Origin: Stentor coeruleus
Lineage: Eukaryota; Ciliophora; Heterotrichea; Heterotrichida; Stentoridae
Assembly (NCBI GenBank): GCA_001970955.1
Contig: MPUH01000063.1
Location: 61,818 to 125,817, forward strand
DNA length: 64,000 nt
Direction of reading: 5' to 3'
A program made the position numbers and the translations under genes. Positions 10,353 to 19,916 of the stretch are shown one piece after another (within the stretch, counting starts at the first letter, position 1; each line of letters opens with the position of its first letter). The notes beneath the pieces were generated by a model that was not told where the DNA came from, made no database searches, and was given only the letters and a program-made list of their open reading frames with translations.

Positions 10353-11324
10353 TTAAATCCAAACATTCCCTATTATAATAACTCTCGACCATGGTATAAC
10401 ATTTGATATATCAATGTTACTATTAGGATAAATTTTCCTTGCAGAAATCAGTAGCACATAGAAATATCTGGCAAAAAACGAATCTCCAGTTTCAATCCAA
10501 ATTCCATTAGATGAGCGTTTTTCAAGATTAATCTTAACCCAGCAAATAGGCTGAATCTCTCCAATGATCTTTTTGAAAATAACAGCTTCATAGTCATTTT
10601 CTTCAATAATCTTTGCACTCAACTTTAATATTTCTCCATTCCTTATGGCATCTTCCTTTGTTTTGCACGAGTGGAAATTTTGAATCAAAGAAAAATTTTC
10701 AATTTTTTTATAACTACTAAAGCACATTAAAGTCTCACATGGGCAGGAAAATCCTCCCATAGGGACTTTTATTAAGATCTTTCTAATCTCAGGACAATAA
10801 GATTGATTCTCATTTGCATTTTCTTCAAGATAATGAATATTGAATACGTCTTCTGATATCTTATATTTAGTAGGATCTTCATCCATGCTTGGTTTAACTT
10901 TTGGTGAAAATATATACTTTACCAATATATTTCCTTGCAAATGAGTACAATAAGTGCCTCCTCTATCTTGGACTAATCTCCATATGAAATAGTAGGCCTT
11001 ATCACAGTATGTTCCTCCATCGGTAAAATAAGGTTGAAACAAATTCTGCAATCCAGTAACTGAAGAATTGCGAAGTCTTAAAAGAATAATTTTCCATGGG
11101 TTCACCGATGGCGAGTACTCTATTCCAAGTAGATATAATACTTGTTTTTGTATAAAGTCTTCGTTTTTTATGAAGAAATTATTGAAAAACTTGCATGTAA
11201 TAGAGAGTGAAGCAAGGTCTTTTAGTTCAAGGTATTTGATGATTTCTAAAAAGTTGCTATTTTTGAGATTAATAAAGTTCATTTTATTATATTTCATCAG
11301 AAATAGGATAAATGTATAATCCAA
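10353..11324 (-). CDS. F-box-like protein, paralogue B
   Basis: A 323-residue paralogue of 8222-9169. The conserved start is probably MNFINL (11282), giving 309 residues; the 14 codons upstream share nothing with the other copy. It has the F-box pattern LEIIKYLELKDLASLSITCK at the N-terminus and the same unknown C-terminal domain (FSCPCETLMCFSS, NFHSCKTKED, CWVKIN, and a closing SRVI.IGN). Together they are an in-tandem duplication that has diverged while both frames stayed open, suggesting both are used. TAA stop. Confidence 0.65.
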   Translation of the reverse strand: MDYTFILFLMKYNKMNFINLKNSNFLEIIKYLELKDLASLSITCKFFNNFFIKNEDFIQKQVLYLLGIEYSPSVNPWKIILLRLRNSSVTGLQNLFQPYFTDGGTYCDKAYYFIWRLVQDRGGTYCTHLQGNILVKYIFSPKVKPSMDEDPTKYKISEDVFNIHYLEENANENQSYCPEIRKILIKVPMGGFSCPCETLMCFSSYKKIENFSLIQNFHSCKTKEDAIRNGEILKLSAKIIEENDYEAVIFKKIIGEIQPICWVKINLEKRSSNGIWIETGDSFFARYFYVLLISARKIYPNSNIDISNVIPWSRVIIIGNVWI

Positions 11325-11962
11325 TCTATTAGAGACTATTTTAAATTAACTAAAGGATGGTAAATATTATTATAATCCTTTAATGGCTTATTCAAAGAAG
11401 CATTTTTACAAAATAATTATATCAGAAATCTTACCTATCTAGACTATTTAGAATAATTAATTATATAAGTCCACTGATGCTTATTATTTTATTTAAAGAA
11501 CATTGAAGAAGTGAATACCCTTTTAGTCTATCGCAATCATCTGTATTATTGGTAAGGAATTAGAGAATTTTAAAAGCTTTAGCGAGAATATCTGTAAAGC
11601 CATTTCCCAAAACTTTGATTATGAAAAAAAGCATAATCATTAGCGGATCATATATTAAAAGCTAAATCCTAGCATTGTCTATAATGTTCGTGAATTGATT
11701 AAAATTTTATTGAAATCTTAGTTTAGAGTTTTAGAATAGAATAAAGAGAAATTTTCTTTAAATTTTATATTAGAAAATTATATAGAAAGTATTATATTAG
11801 CTTTAAAGTAATTTAGAGTAAGTAAAGAATATCTGATGCGACTGAATTGAATGGGGGAATAGGACAATAAATTTGACTTTTGATACACAAGTTTTTCTCT
11901 TCACCCGAACTCATCGCAAATCTTTATAAAATCCCAAAACTTTAAACATAATCCATATGTAA
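11325..11962. other. Divergent spacer upstream of the TTLL gene
   Basis: AT-rich, no supported gene. One frame around 11530-11850 carries fewer stops than the others, but not clearly fewer than chance. Confidence 0.4.
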
Positions 11963-13479
11963 ATGGAGAAAATCATAATCAACCTTCACAGTATAATCTA
12001 CTCAGACTGCAAATACCAAATACTCAGAGATATCGCATCTTCTCTTAACTGGGAAATTGTCGAAAAAGAAGACATCACCGACTGCGACTTAGTCTGGCAC
12101 GACTGTACAATATCCCCAGACCGCTTGGGTCACCTGAAACTTTACCAAAAAATCAATCATTTCCCAGGCATGTCAGGGATTTTCCGTAAAAACAACATGG
12201 CCAACAACCTAAACCGTTTCNCTTAAAAATGCAAAATCAAACGAACCTCAAAAAAATCAATCATTTCCCAGGCATGTCAGGGATTTTCCGTAAAAACAAC
12301 ATGGCCAACAACCTAAACCGTTTCCGGAAACTCTTTCCAAGCGATTACAATTTCTACCCAAAGACCTGGGTATTACCGGGAGACTTAGCCTCATTCAAAA
12401 ACACAGTCAAACAAAGAAAAAAAATCTACATAATGAAACCTGAAGCTAGTTCACAAGGTCAAGGGATATACTTAGTTCGTGGGCTTTCAGATATAAGAGA
12501 AACGTCTCATCATATAGCTCAAGAATATTTAATGAACCCTCTTCTTATAGATGGATTGAAATTTGATCTAAGAATTTATGTTTTGATTACTGGTTGTGAT
12601 CCTTTAAGGATTTTTATACATGAAGAAGGTCTTGCAAGATTTGCAACTGAGGATTATTCCCCACCAAACAAACAAAATTTTAATGATGTTTTTGTCCATT
12701 TGACTAATTATTCGATTAATAAAAACAACCCACATTTTGTCCAAGCTGCACCTGGGAAAAAATCGCATAAGAGAAGCTTGTCGAGTGTGCTTATTGTATG
12801 GGATATTTAGCAATTAAGTGAAACAGGGTTTGATGTTGAAGGCATTTGGGATCAGATTTGTGATATTATTGTTAAAACAGTTATTACGATACAACCCTCG
12901 CTTACTTCGACTTATAGGACTTGTCAGCCTTATGATTATACAAATGGAATGTGCTTTGAGATATTAGGTTTTGACATAATCCTCGACAGCAACCTAAAAC
13001 CCTGGCTCTTAGAAGTAAATCATGCACCAAGTTTCTCTACTGACTCTCCTCTTGACTCTGCAATAAAAACTGCAGTGATTTCTGAAGCTTTAGTCCTAGT
13101 AGACATAAACGACCAGAAAAAAAAAGAATTCAAAACTGAAACCAAAAAAATGCAAAGACACCGATCCTTAAGCGCAAGAAGCCTCAAGCCAACCAAAGAA
13201 GAAAGTATAACACGTAAAATCGAAGAAATGAAAAAACGAGATTCTTATGAAGATTCTCATTGTATAGGGTATATAAAACTATTCCCAGGATGTAACGATA
13301 TCTATTATGAACAGTTTTTAAAAGCAGCATCAAATTCATACTATAAATTATCAACACCCAAAAGATCAAATACAAGTTTTACAGGAAAAGGCCAGGATTA
13401 TGAAGAAGATGGGAGAAAAAATGATCCAATGACAAATATTAGTGCATGTCTTGCTAAAAGAAGAGCTGCCTGGAGTTAA
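11963..13479 (+). CDS. Tubulin polyglutamylase, TTLL6-like
   Basis: Tubulin-tyrosine-ligase-like enzyme that adds glutamates to tubulin tails in cilia. The coding path I support is 11963-12220, then 12325-12795, then 12811-13479 (465 residues). Bases 12221-12324 are an N plus a duplicated 74-nt block from an assembly join, and 12796-12810 is a 15-nt intron. Motifs in order are QKINHFPGMSGIFRKNNMAN (TTLL6/4 class), KPEASSQGQGIYLV (ATP grasp), FDLRIYVL, HLTNYSINK, CFEILGFDIILD and WLLEVNHAPSF (metal and ATP site). Lys/Arg-rich sequence after the catalytic core may contact microtubules. The 5' part is strongly C-rich, the middle G-rich. Confidence 0.88.
12221..12324. repeat. Assembly join with duplicated 74-nt flank
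   Basis: A single N at 12221 is followed by 29 unrelated bases. Then 12251-12324 repeats 12147-12220 exactly, offset 104. The duplicated block is coding sequence of the TTLL gene and the frame resumes correctly only if one copy is dropped, so this is very likely two overlapping contig ends that were not merged. Confidence 0.9.
12796..12810 (+). other. 15-nt intron in TTLL gene
   Basis: The sequence gtatgggatatttag has GT and AG ends and an A at position 10. Retained, it gives an in-frame TAG. Removed, the conserved TTLL domain continues in frame (phase 0) for about 45 codons into the next segment. Confidence 0.92.
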
Positions 13480-13539
13480 AAAGTCGATAAAATTATTAAT
13501 TAAAATTTGTCAGATAGGCGAGAATATTTTTATTGTAAT

Positions 13540-14451
13540 ATGAAAAAGCTTTTTTGGGTTTTAGTTGTTTTAGTAAGCTGTGGAGTTTCGGGACAATGTG
13601 ATGAGAAATGCTTAGAAGAGTGTAAAGAGTCGTTGGAAGAAAATGAATGTGAAAGTTTGTGTGGATGTGCTGGTGAAAATAATGAAAAGGCTACATTAAA
13701 CATTGGAAAACTTACACAGTGTACTTGGGTATATAAAGATGTGTGCAAAGATGTCGAAGATTTTGATGCTTGCATTGCTGAATCAGGGTGTAATATTTAC
13801 GACACTTATGAAGCTATAGTAAAAAATTTGCCTCCATCTCTGTGGGATGCTGCAAAAATCACTACCTACAGCCCATCAACAGGAACTTTGAAAAAAGCTT
13901 CTAAACTCAATACTTTATCCTTATCTCAAAACTATATCCCTACAACTATCCAAACCTCACTCTCATCATTATCTGTAAAAACAGAACAACTTTGTGAATC
14001 TTTTATAGCGTGTCTTTACAATGGAAATAATCCTTTTTCTTGTGCTTCTTCACTATCAGGATCATCATGTGAATCTTTAAATCAACAAAGTTTCAAATCT
14101 ATCAAATCAACAATTGGGCTTAATAAAAAGGAAACTTCAGGATTAACCGCTGCTGTTTTATCAGATTTTAAAGGATTAGAGGTAGGATTTTGTAAAAAAA
14201 ATTGTATTCAAAACACTTGTGCAAGTGTTTCTGGAACGTGCTTTGATAAATGTTTAGAAAATTGTGCTGAGGTTTCTGATATGAGTTTAATGATGAGTAG
14301 TTTTGAATTTTCTTATGTTGTTAAAGAAAATTCATATGCTTGGGTTTATGTTGAAGTTGGAATTGTTGCTGTTATGCTTACAGCTATGGGGTTAGATAAG
14401 TTTATAAGTGAGATGTGCATGATAAGTGAAATTATAATTGGGATTTATTAA
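13540..14451 (+). CDS. Secreted or membrane-anchored cysteine-rich protein
   Basis: A 303-residue protein, starting at the ATG at 13540 because MKKLFWVLVVLVSCGVSGQ is a clean signal peptide; in-frame sequence upstream lacks an ATG. The mature part opens with closely spaced cysteines (CDEKCLEECKESLEENECES, then CGC). It has more Cys pairs around residues 170-190 and a second CxxxCIQNTC...CFDKCLENC cluster near 230-260, suggesting disulfide-bonded repeats outside the cell. A hydrophobic stretch WVYVEVGIVAVMLTAMGL near the C-terminus is a probable membrane anchor. Function unknown. The 3' end of the gene lies in a 70-bp tandem duplication. Confidence 0.7.
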   Translation: MKKLFWVLVVLVSCGVSGQCDEKCLEECKESLEENECESLCGCAGENNEKATLNIGKLTQCTWVYKDVCKDVEDFDACIAESGCNIYDTYEAIVKNLPPSLWDAAKITTYSPSTGTLKKASKLNTLSLSQNYIPTTIQTSLSSLSVKTEQLCESFIACLYNGNNPFSCASSLSGSSCESLNQQSFKSIKSTIGLNKKETSGLTAAVLSDFKGLEVGFCKKNCIQNTCASVSGTCFDKCLENCAEVSDMSLMMSSFEFSYVVKENSYAWVYVEVGIVAVMLTAMGLDKFISEMCMISEIIIGIY

Positions 14452-14528
14452 TTAGTTTTTATTAGATAAGTTTATAAGAAAGATGTGGATGATAAGTGAA
14501 ATTATAATTAGGATTTATATGTGTATTG
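14392..14528 (+). repeat. 70-bp tandem duplication at a gene 3' end
   Basis: The block beginning ttagataag at 14392 recurs at 14462, period 70, with a few mismatches. The first unit encodes the last 20 codons of the preceding Cys-rich gene; the second lies after its stop. Confidence 0.85.
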
Positions 14529-14810
14529 TTTATAGAGAATATGTCGGAATATAGGATTTTTTTAGGTATTTAGGATTAAGTGAATGTGATAGAAATTTGT
14601 AAAGAATTTAAGAAAAAAGTGTAAGTTTTTTTAATAGTTTTTATTAAGGTTGAAGATAAGAAATTTAGTTTCGTGAATGATAGTTTAGTATCGGAAAATG
14701 GAAGATTTGCATGCTTGCTAGTTTTAAGAAATCACAATTAGACTCCTAATAGTTAAGATATTATTTAGAAATCCCTAGTTATCATATTGTGTGACATATC
14801 TAATATTAAA
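14452..14810. other. Intergenic spacer
   Basis: G/T-rich plus strand. Apart from the second unit of the 70-bp duplication nothing was seen. Confidence 0.5.
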
Positions 14811-15149
14811 ATGTCAGAACTAGAAAATAGTGTAACCAAAAACCTACTATTTTTGGTAAAAGATCGGAGAATCTCAAAGATAGAATACAACAATCTTCTT
14901 AGAGTCTTCCTTTCCAAAGACACTATGAAACGGTTAGGACAAATTCCTGATGATGAAGGGATTCGTTCTGAGCTAATGCAAATCCTATCAGAAACTTCTG
15001 TAAATATTCTTATCCCAACACACAACACATCAATTGACGAACTTTCTTCCCCATTAGACACATTCCTTTTATCGAAAAAACGACGGGCTAATAAAAATCC
15101 AGATATTTCAACAAGGGGGATTGGCATGTTAATAAAAATCGATGGCTAA
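14811..15149 (+). CDS. Small hypothetical protein
   Basis: A 112-residue ORF from the ATG at 14811 (MSELENS). It reads as an amphipathic, mostly helical protein with a mixed charge pattern (LLFLVKDRRISKIEYNNLLR) and a basic stretch SKKRRANK near the C-terminus. An opposing minus-strand ORF covers the same bases, but the plus strand has the better composition and an ATG start. No domain recognised; it may be a nuclear or regulatory small protein, but there is no direct evidence. Confidence 0.5.
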   Translation: MSELENSVTKNLLFLVKDRRISKIEYNNLLRVFLSKDTMKRLGQIPDDEGIRSELMQILSETSVNILIPTHNTSIDELSSPLDTFLLSKKRRANKNPDISTRGIGMLIKIDG

Positions 15150-15514
15150 TTAGGTAATTAACACACACAAATTCATATAAATTATGCTTTTCGATATAAA
15201 AACATTTAAAACATAACTTTCAAAGCTCAAATGCCCTTAGGTTGTAAGGATAACCTAATATTTCACCCAAAAACTGACAATTGCTGTCAGCCATATTTTT
15301 ATTTCAAACTAGAAATCATATTTTTTTTTTTACTTACAAATCCTTTTTGTCACTATATTTAAATCCAAAATTAAAGCTAGAAATCAAGAATTTAGTGTTT
15401 TTTTCTTAACTTTTGTCCTTAAAAATAATATTTTTTAGGTTAAATTCCAATCATAATTAGAATCTAAAAATCCTTCCAGTAATTCTCAAGTATTAATCGG
15501 ATAAATTTTTATTA
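15150..15514. other. PKG upstream region
   Basis: AT-rich with a poly-T run near 15321-15332. No gene seen; likely holds the PKG promoter and 5' UTR. Confidence 0.4.
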
Positions 15515-18163
15515 ATGGGGACGGTCTGTACCGTATGTACAATCAAACCAAATACTTCTGACTCACAAACTGAGATCAATAAATCTTTCTATCGTCTACA
15601 ATCTTCAAGTATTTTACATGACAAGGGTAAAAAGAAGCGAAAAACCCATCTGATAAATGACCGAAATCAAGAAAAAGGTATAACAGAAGCATCTACTGCA
15701 ATTATAACAGCCAAAACCAAAAGCCAAGAAGATATTGAAAACATATTAAAAGCACTCAGAGGGCATTTTATCTTTAAAAACCTAGACAATGAAAGCCAAC
15801 TCGCTATAATCGACCACGTAAAACACTATGCAATTGGTCCTAAAGAAGTGATTTTTAAACAAAACGACCCAGGGGAAAGTTTTTTTTGTGTGGCTAAAGG
15901 TCGACTTGAAGTTCTCTGCAATGGAGAAAGGTCAGTCATAGGCCCAGGAACAGGTTTCGGTGAATTAGCCCTTCTAGATGATCGTCCAAGAACAGCAACA
16001 ATCAGAACAATCGAGGCATGTTCTTTATGGGGTGTAGATAGAAAAACATTCAATTTATCAATAAAAAGACTAAATGAAATGAATTACTCTGAAAACAAAA
16101 GCTTTATAAACAGTATAAAAATTTTTGAACCTCTTACATCAAATCAAAAAGAAATGATTATCTCAGCATTAGTAACACAAAAATGGATATGTGGACAAAC
16201 TCTTATTAAAGAAGGAGATATAGGAGATTTGTTTTATATAATAAAAGAAGGATATGTTATTTGTTATGAAAATAAAGTTGTAAAAAGACAACTTGAAAAA
16301 GGTGAGTATTTTGGAGAACAAGCATTATTGTATAATACTCCAAGGACTGCAACTGTTGTTGCAGGAAGTGATTTGAAAGTTTTAAGTATTGGTAGGGAAA
16401 CTTTAATGCAAATATTAGGAGAGAAATTTGAGTATATTTTGTATCATAATACTCAATTGATTGCTATAGATAAAAGTACGGTTTTAAGATCTTTGAGTCC
16501 TTTGCAAGTAGGGTCTTTATTGAAATGCTCAAGTATTAAGAGGTTTAAAGCTGGGGAAGTTATTATAAAAAGGGGTAGTTGTAAGTCAGAGAAACTTGTT
16601 ATGATATTAAAAGGATGTGTTAGAGGACCTGTTAATGATCTGACTGTACATTGTTGTATTGGGGATAAGGAAGTGTCAAATAAAGATACTTCGATTTATC
16701 TTATTGATTATATAGCGGTGACTGATACTGATGTAGCAGAAGCTATAGTATCAGAATTCGAAGCTGAACTTGGTGGGGAGATAAACCAAATCGCTATCAG
16801 CAACGAAGTTAACAGCATAATCTCCCGTATTGATATTTTCCGTGACCTCTCTCAAAACAGTTCCCAAACCCTAATAAAACACCTTAGAATCAACCATTTT
16901 GATGACGGTGATACCATAATCAAACAAGAAAGCCCCGGGGACAATTTTTATATAATCAAATCAGGTATAGTCAAAGTTTATAAAAACAATATTTACATAA
17001 GAGACATAACAAAAAATGATTACTTTGGAGAAAGATCCATCTTATTTAACACCCAAAGATCTGCAACAATCATAGCAACAGGGCCAGTTTATTGTTGGGT
17101 TCTACCAAAAATTGCTTTTGATGAAATAGTTGACGATGAAATGAAAGAATTTTTCATAGAAAGAATTAAAATACAAGATTCAAAAATAACCTTAGAAGAC
17201 TTAACACCTATAAAAGCTATTGGAACTGGGATGTTTGGGAATATTATATTGGTAAAACATAAAGAAAATAATGAACTTTATGCTATAAAAAGTATATCAA
17301 GAAACAAAATACAATCTTTAGATATTTATGATAATCTTATATTAGAAAGAAGGATTATGCTTCAATTGAATAATAATATGATTATAAGGCTTATGAGAAC
17401 TTTTAAAGATTGGAATAGAATTTATTTTCTTATGGAATATATCAATGGGCAGGACCTTTTTGATGTATTGATTAATATGCAGTTTGTTAGAGAGGAAAGT
17501 GCAAAATTTTATGCAGCTTGTATGGTTGTTATAATTGAGTATTTACACGATAGGAATGTGGTTCATAGGGATTTAAAGCCAGAAAATATTATGATTGATA
17601 ATGAAGGATATCCTAAACTTATAGACTTCGGGACTGCAAAAATAATCACCGGCCGAACTTATACAACTTTAGGTACACCACATTATATGGCACCAGAAAT
17701 TATTATAAGAAATGGGTATAATTCTTCAGTCGATCTTTGGAGTTTTGGCATTCTTATGTATGAAATTATATATGGTAAAGTCCCATTTGGTAGTGAAGAT
17801 GATGACCCTAAAATCATATATGAAAAAATATTAGAAAATAAACTTGATCTACGTGTTAGTCCTTATGTTGGGAATATTTATAAATCTTTTATACAACAAT
17901 TGTTAAGTATTAATCCAGCTGCTAGAATGGGTGGAAGTATAGAAAAACTGAAGTCTCATCCTTGGTTTGCTAATTTTAATTGGAAAAGACTTGGGTATAA
18001 GAAACTCAAACCTCCTTTTGTCCCTTTTATTCCTCCTGATATTTCTGGAAATGGCTTGAATAAGAGTTTGCAAGAGTTTATTGGAGAAATAGAAGGATCT
18101 GAAACAGTTAGCAATAGAAGAGTGTCGCTTGTTGAACCTAATGATTGGGATTCAGAGTTTTAG
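15515..18163 (+). CDS. cGMP-dependent protein kinase with four cNMP-binding domains
   Basis: An 882-residue serine/threonine kinase. Cyclic-nucleotide domains lie at about residues 82-178 (FGELALLDDRPRTATI), 199-302 (YFGEQALLYNTPRTATVV), 325-420 (degenerate, no phosphate-binding cassette) and 435-540 (YFGERSILFNTQRSATII). The kinase domain (about 565-815) has the glycine loop IGTGMFGN, VAIK-type YAIKSISRNK, HRDLKPENIM, DFGTAK and an activation loop TLGTPHYMAPE. Three working sites plus a dead third domain is the layout of apicomplexan PKG; mammalian PKG has two. The start MGTVCTVC suggests myristoylation and palmitoylation. The gatekeeper position is Met (YFLMEYI). Upstream cGMP could come from the cyclase gene in this window. 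TAG stop. Confidence 0.92.
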   Translation: MGTVCTVCTIKPNTSDSQTEINKSFYRLQSSSILHDKGKKKRKTHLINDRNQEKGITEASTAIITAKTKSQEDIENILKALRGHFIFKNLDNESQLAIIDHVKHYAIGPKEVIFKQNDPGESFFCVAKGRLEVLCNGERSVIGPGTGFGELALLDDRPRTATIRTIEACSLWGVDRKTFNLSIKRLNEMNYSENKSFINSIKIFEPLTSNQKEMIISALVTQKWICGQTLIKEGDIGDLFYIIKEGYVICYENKVVKRQLEKGEYFGEQALLYNTPRTATVVAGSDLKVLSIGRETLMQILGEKFEYILYHNTQLIAIDKSTVLRSLSPLQVGSLLKCSSIKRFKAGEVIIKRGSCKSEKLVMILKGCVRGPVNDLTVHCCIGDKEVSNKDTSIYLIDYIAVTDTDVAEAIVSEFEAELGGEINQIAISNEVNSIISRIDIFRDLSQNSSQTLIKHLRINHFDDGDTIIKQESPGDNFYIIKSGIVKVYKNNIYIRDITKNDYFGERSILFNTQRSATIIATGPVYCWVLPKIAFDEIVDDEMKEFFIERIKIQDSKITLEDLTPIKAIGTGMFGNIILVKHKENNELYAIKSISRNKIQSLDIYDNLILERRIMLQLNNNMIIRLMRTFKDWNRIYFLMEYINGQDLFDVLINMQFVREESAKFYAACMVVIIEYLHDRNVVHRDLKPENIMIDNEGYPKLIDFGTAKIITGRTYTTLGTPHYMAPEIIIRNGYNSSVDLWSFGILMYEIIYGKVPFGSEDDDPKIIYEKILENKLDLRVSPYVGNIYKSFIQQLLSINPAARMGGSIEKLKSHPWFANFNWKRLGYKKLKPPFVPFIPPDISGNGLNKSLQEFIGEIEGSETVSNRRVSLVEPNDWDSEF

Positions 18164-18477
18164 ATACGAAAGTGACAGTAGATTTTATGTATTTTTTGGA
18201 TAGATTTAGGTTTTATTAGAAAATAGTTTTGGTTTGGAATTTTAGGTTTAAAATATTTAGTGTATATAAGATTTATATAGGATAGCATTTATTAATAATG
18301 GTAAATAAAATCATAAAATACCAACCACAAAACCCTCCCATTACCTCACAACAATACCAAAACACAATTATTAAACACAAAATCTAAAACCCCATATAAA
18401 AACTCCCAATCCTATAAAAATCTCTTCTTCTAATCATAATCCTAATCCTCAATTTTTCATTAAAATTTTTAATATAC
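18164..18477. other. Convergent spacer with a strand-composition switch
   Basis: From about 18164 to 18295 the plus strand is G/T-rich. From about 18308 to 18420 it is C/A-rich and nearly free of G. No gene. Confidence 0.5.
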
Positions 18478-19413
18478 TTATTTAGCATTGAAACAAGGAC
18501 AAGCTTTACAAATAATCTTCAAAAAAACCCTAGCTCTTGAATTCGAGCTCACAGTTTCATTTCTCCTTTCATCATGTTCAGTATGGTCAAATTTCGAGTT
18601 ATTATAAACAGAAGTGTCTTGATTTTTACCATCATTTTTTATAGAGATAATAACTGAATTATCATCTCTATCACTTGATGCAATTTTGCTTTCATCTTCA
18701 GTTTTTGATTCTGATTCAGGTAGGCAATCATGTTTACTTCTCCAAGACTCTTCCATATTTTTCAAACCTCTAATCTGATCTTCACTATCTGTAGGACTAA
18801 AGCGTGATTTATCAGGATATACTATATTTGAGCATACATTATAAGCTTTTCGTCCATTTAAATCTTGATTCCAATCAGCCCTTCTATATTTTATAGGACT
18901 TGATCCCTTTGGTTTCTTTCCAGACAAAGGTGCTTTTTTATACTTTTCATTCCCACCATACCCTCCAACATATTCAGAATTCTTATCAGTTTTCGGGGTT
19001 TCTAATAATTTCAATACACAAAGAGGACATGAGTTTTTCTTCAGCAAGCATTCTTCACATATAAAATGCTTACAATTCACTGAATACATCAAATTATCTG
19101 GCACTTTAAGACAATAATTACAATTTGATACATGCGATTGGGCCAAAGCGAAAAAATTTGTTTCATCCAGAGATAGACAACTTGAACAAACACTTTTCAG
19201 GTTTTGTTTTTCAGGTTCTTCTAAGGATTTTTCACATAAAATGCATTTGAATTCTTGGAGAATAAGAATAGGGACATTTGATTCGCAATGAATACATTGA
19301 AGAATATTTGGAGGATTTGTTTCATGGAGTTTACAAAGCCCATGATGAGAACTGTAGTTAACTTTATAAAGTTGGGATAAGTTGCAGCTCATACAGGACT
19401 GAATACATGTCAT
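18478..19413 (-). CDS. RING-like zinc protein, paralogue 1
   Basis: A 311-residue protein. The N-terminal half is a series of Cys pairs (CIQSCMSCN, CIHCESN, CILCEKS, CSSCLS, CNYCLK) ending in a RING-like CKHFICEECLLKKNSCPLC at about residues 113-132, so it binds several zinc ions and may be an E3 ligase. The middle is low-complexity and acidic. The tail IICKACPCFNAK holds clustered cysteines that could be palmitoylated. It is clearly related to 35407-36540: both share LYKVNY/LFKVNY...HGLC and CIHC..NVPIL near the start. Function unproven. Confidence 0.7.
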   Translation of the reverse strand: MTCIQSCMSCNLSQLYKVNYSSHHGLCKLHETNPPNILQCIHCESNVPILILQEFKCILCEKSLEEPEKQNLKSVCSSCLSLDETNFFALAQSHVSNCNYCLKVPDNLMYSVNCKHFICEECLLKKNSCPLCVLKLLETPKTDKNSEYVGGYGGNEKYKKAPLSGKKPKGSSPIKYRRADWNQDLNGRKAYNVCSNIVYPDKSRFSPTDSEDQIRGLKNMEESWRSKHDCLPESESKTEDESKIASSDRDDNSVIISIKNDGKNQDTSVYNNSKFDHTEHDERRNETVSSNSRARVFLKIICKACPCFNAK

Positions 19414-19916
19414 TTTTTTTATTCTTAGTGAAATATGGGAAATTGTGAGTTTTATGTTTGGGAAATTATATTTTGATTGTAGGATTGGAAAGAAAGAAGG
19501 GGTTTTTTGGGGATTTGAAAAATGGGAATGGTGGGGATGATAATTTTTGTTGGGAGGAGGATGGAAGATTTTATGGGAAAATGCAGACTTTAGGTTTCGG
19601 TTGGGATGATTGAAATTTGTGTGGCTGAGATGTGGATATTGTATGGTTTTAAGGTTTTAGGGTTTTGTGTTTTGGAAATAAATGTGGGTTTGGATTTTGT
19701 GTTGATTTGATTATATCGTCAATTAAATACAATAAAANTTTGTGTTTTGGAAATAAATGTGGGTTTGGATTTTGTGTTGATTTGATTATATGCTGATATA
19801 ACACATAAACAAATTATAAAATACTACTTATTATAATAAAAACTACTCACTGCTTATGAAATAATAATCTAAAACAAATACATTTATCAGCATTTTAAAG
19901 TCTAATAATCTTGAGG
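19414..19916. other. G-rich divergent spacer containing an assembly join
   Basis: The plus strand from about 19440 to 19730 is markedly rich in G and T and poor in C. It includes the duplicated block around the N at 19738. No gene was seen. Confidence 0.6.
19664..19791. repeat. Assembly join with duplicated 53-nt flank
   Basis: Bases 19664-19716 recur at 19739-19791, offset 75, on either side of the N at 19738. The left copy carries a 21-nt tail (19717-19737) absent from the right. Probably unmerged overlapping contig ends. Confidence 0.85.

Noticed and set aside
11530-11860. Frame with fewer stops than expected
   Set aside because: Six stops in about 120 codons is only slightly below the expectation for this base composition, and no motif is recognisable.
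14765-15127. Minus-strand 120-codon ORF opposite the small gene at 14811
   Set aside because: It mirrors the plus-strand ORF almost exactly, is Ser/Arg/Phe-rich as antisense ORFs are, and has no features of its own.
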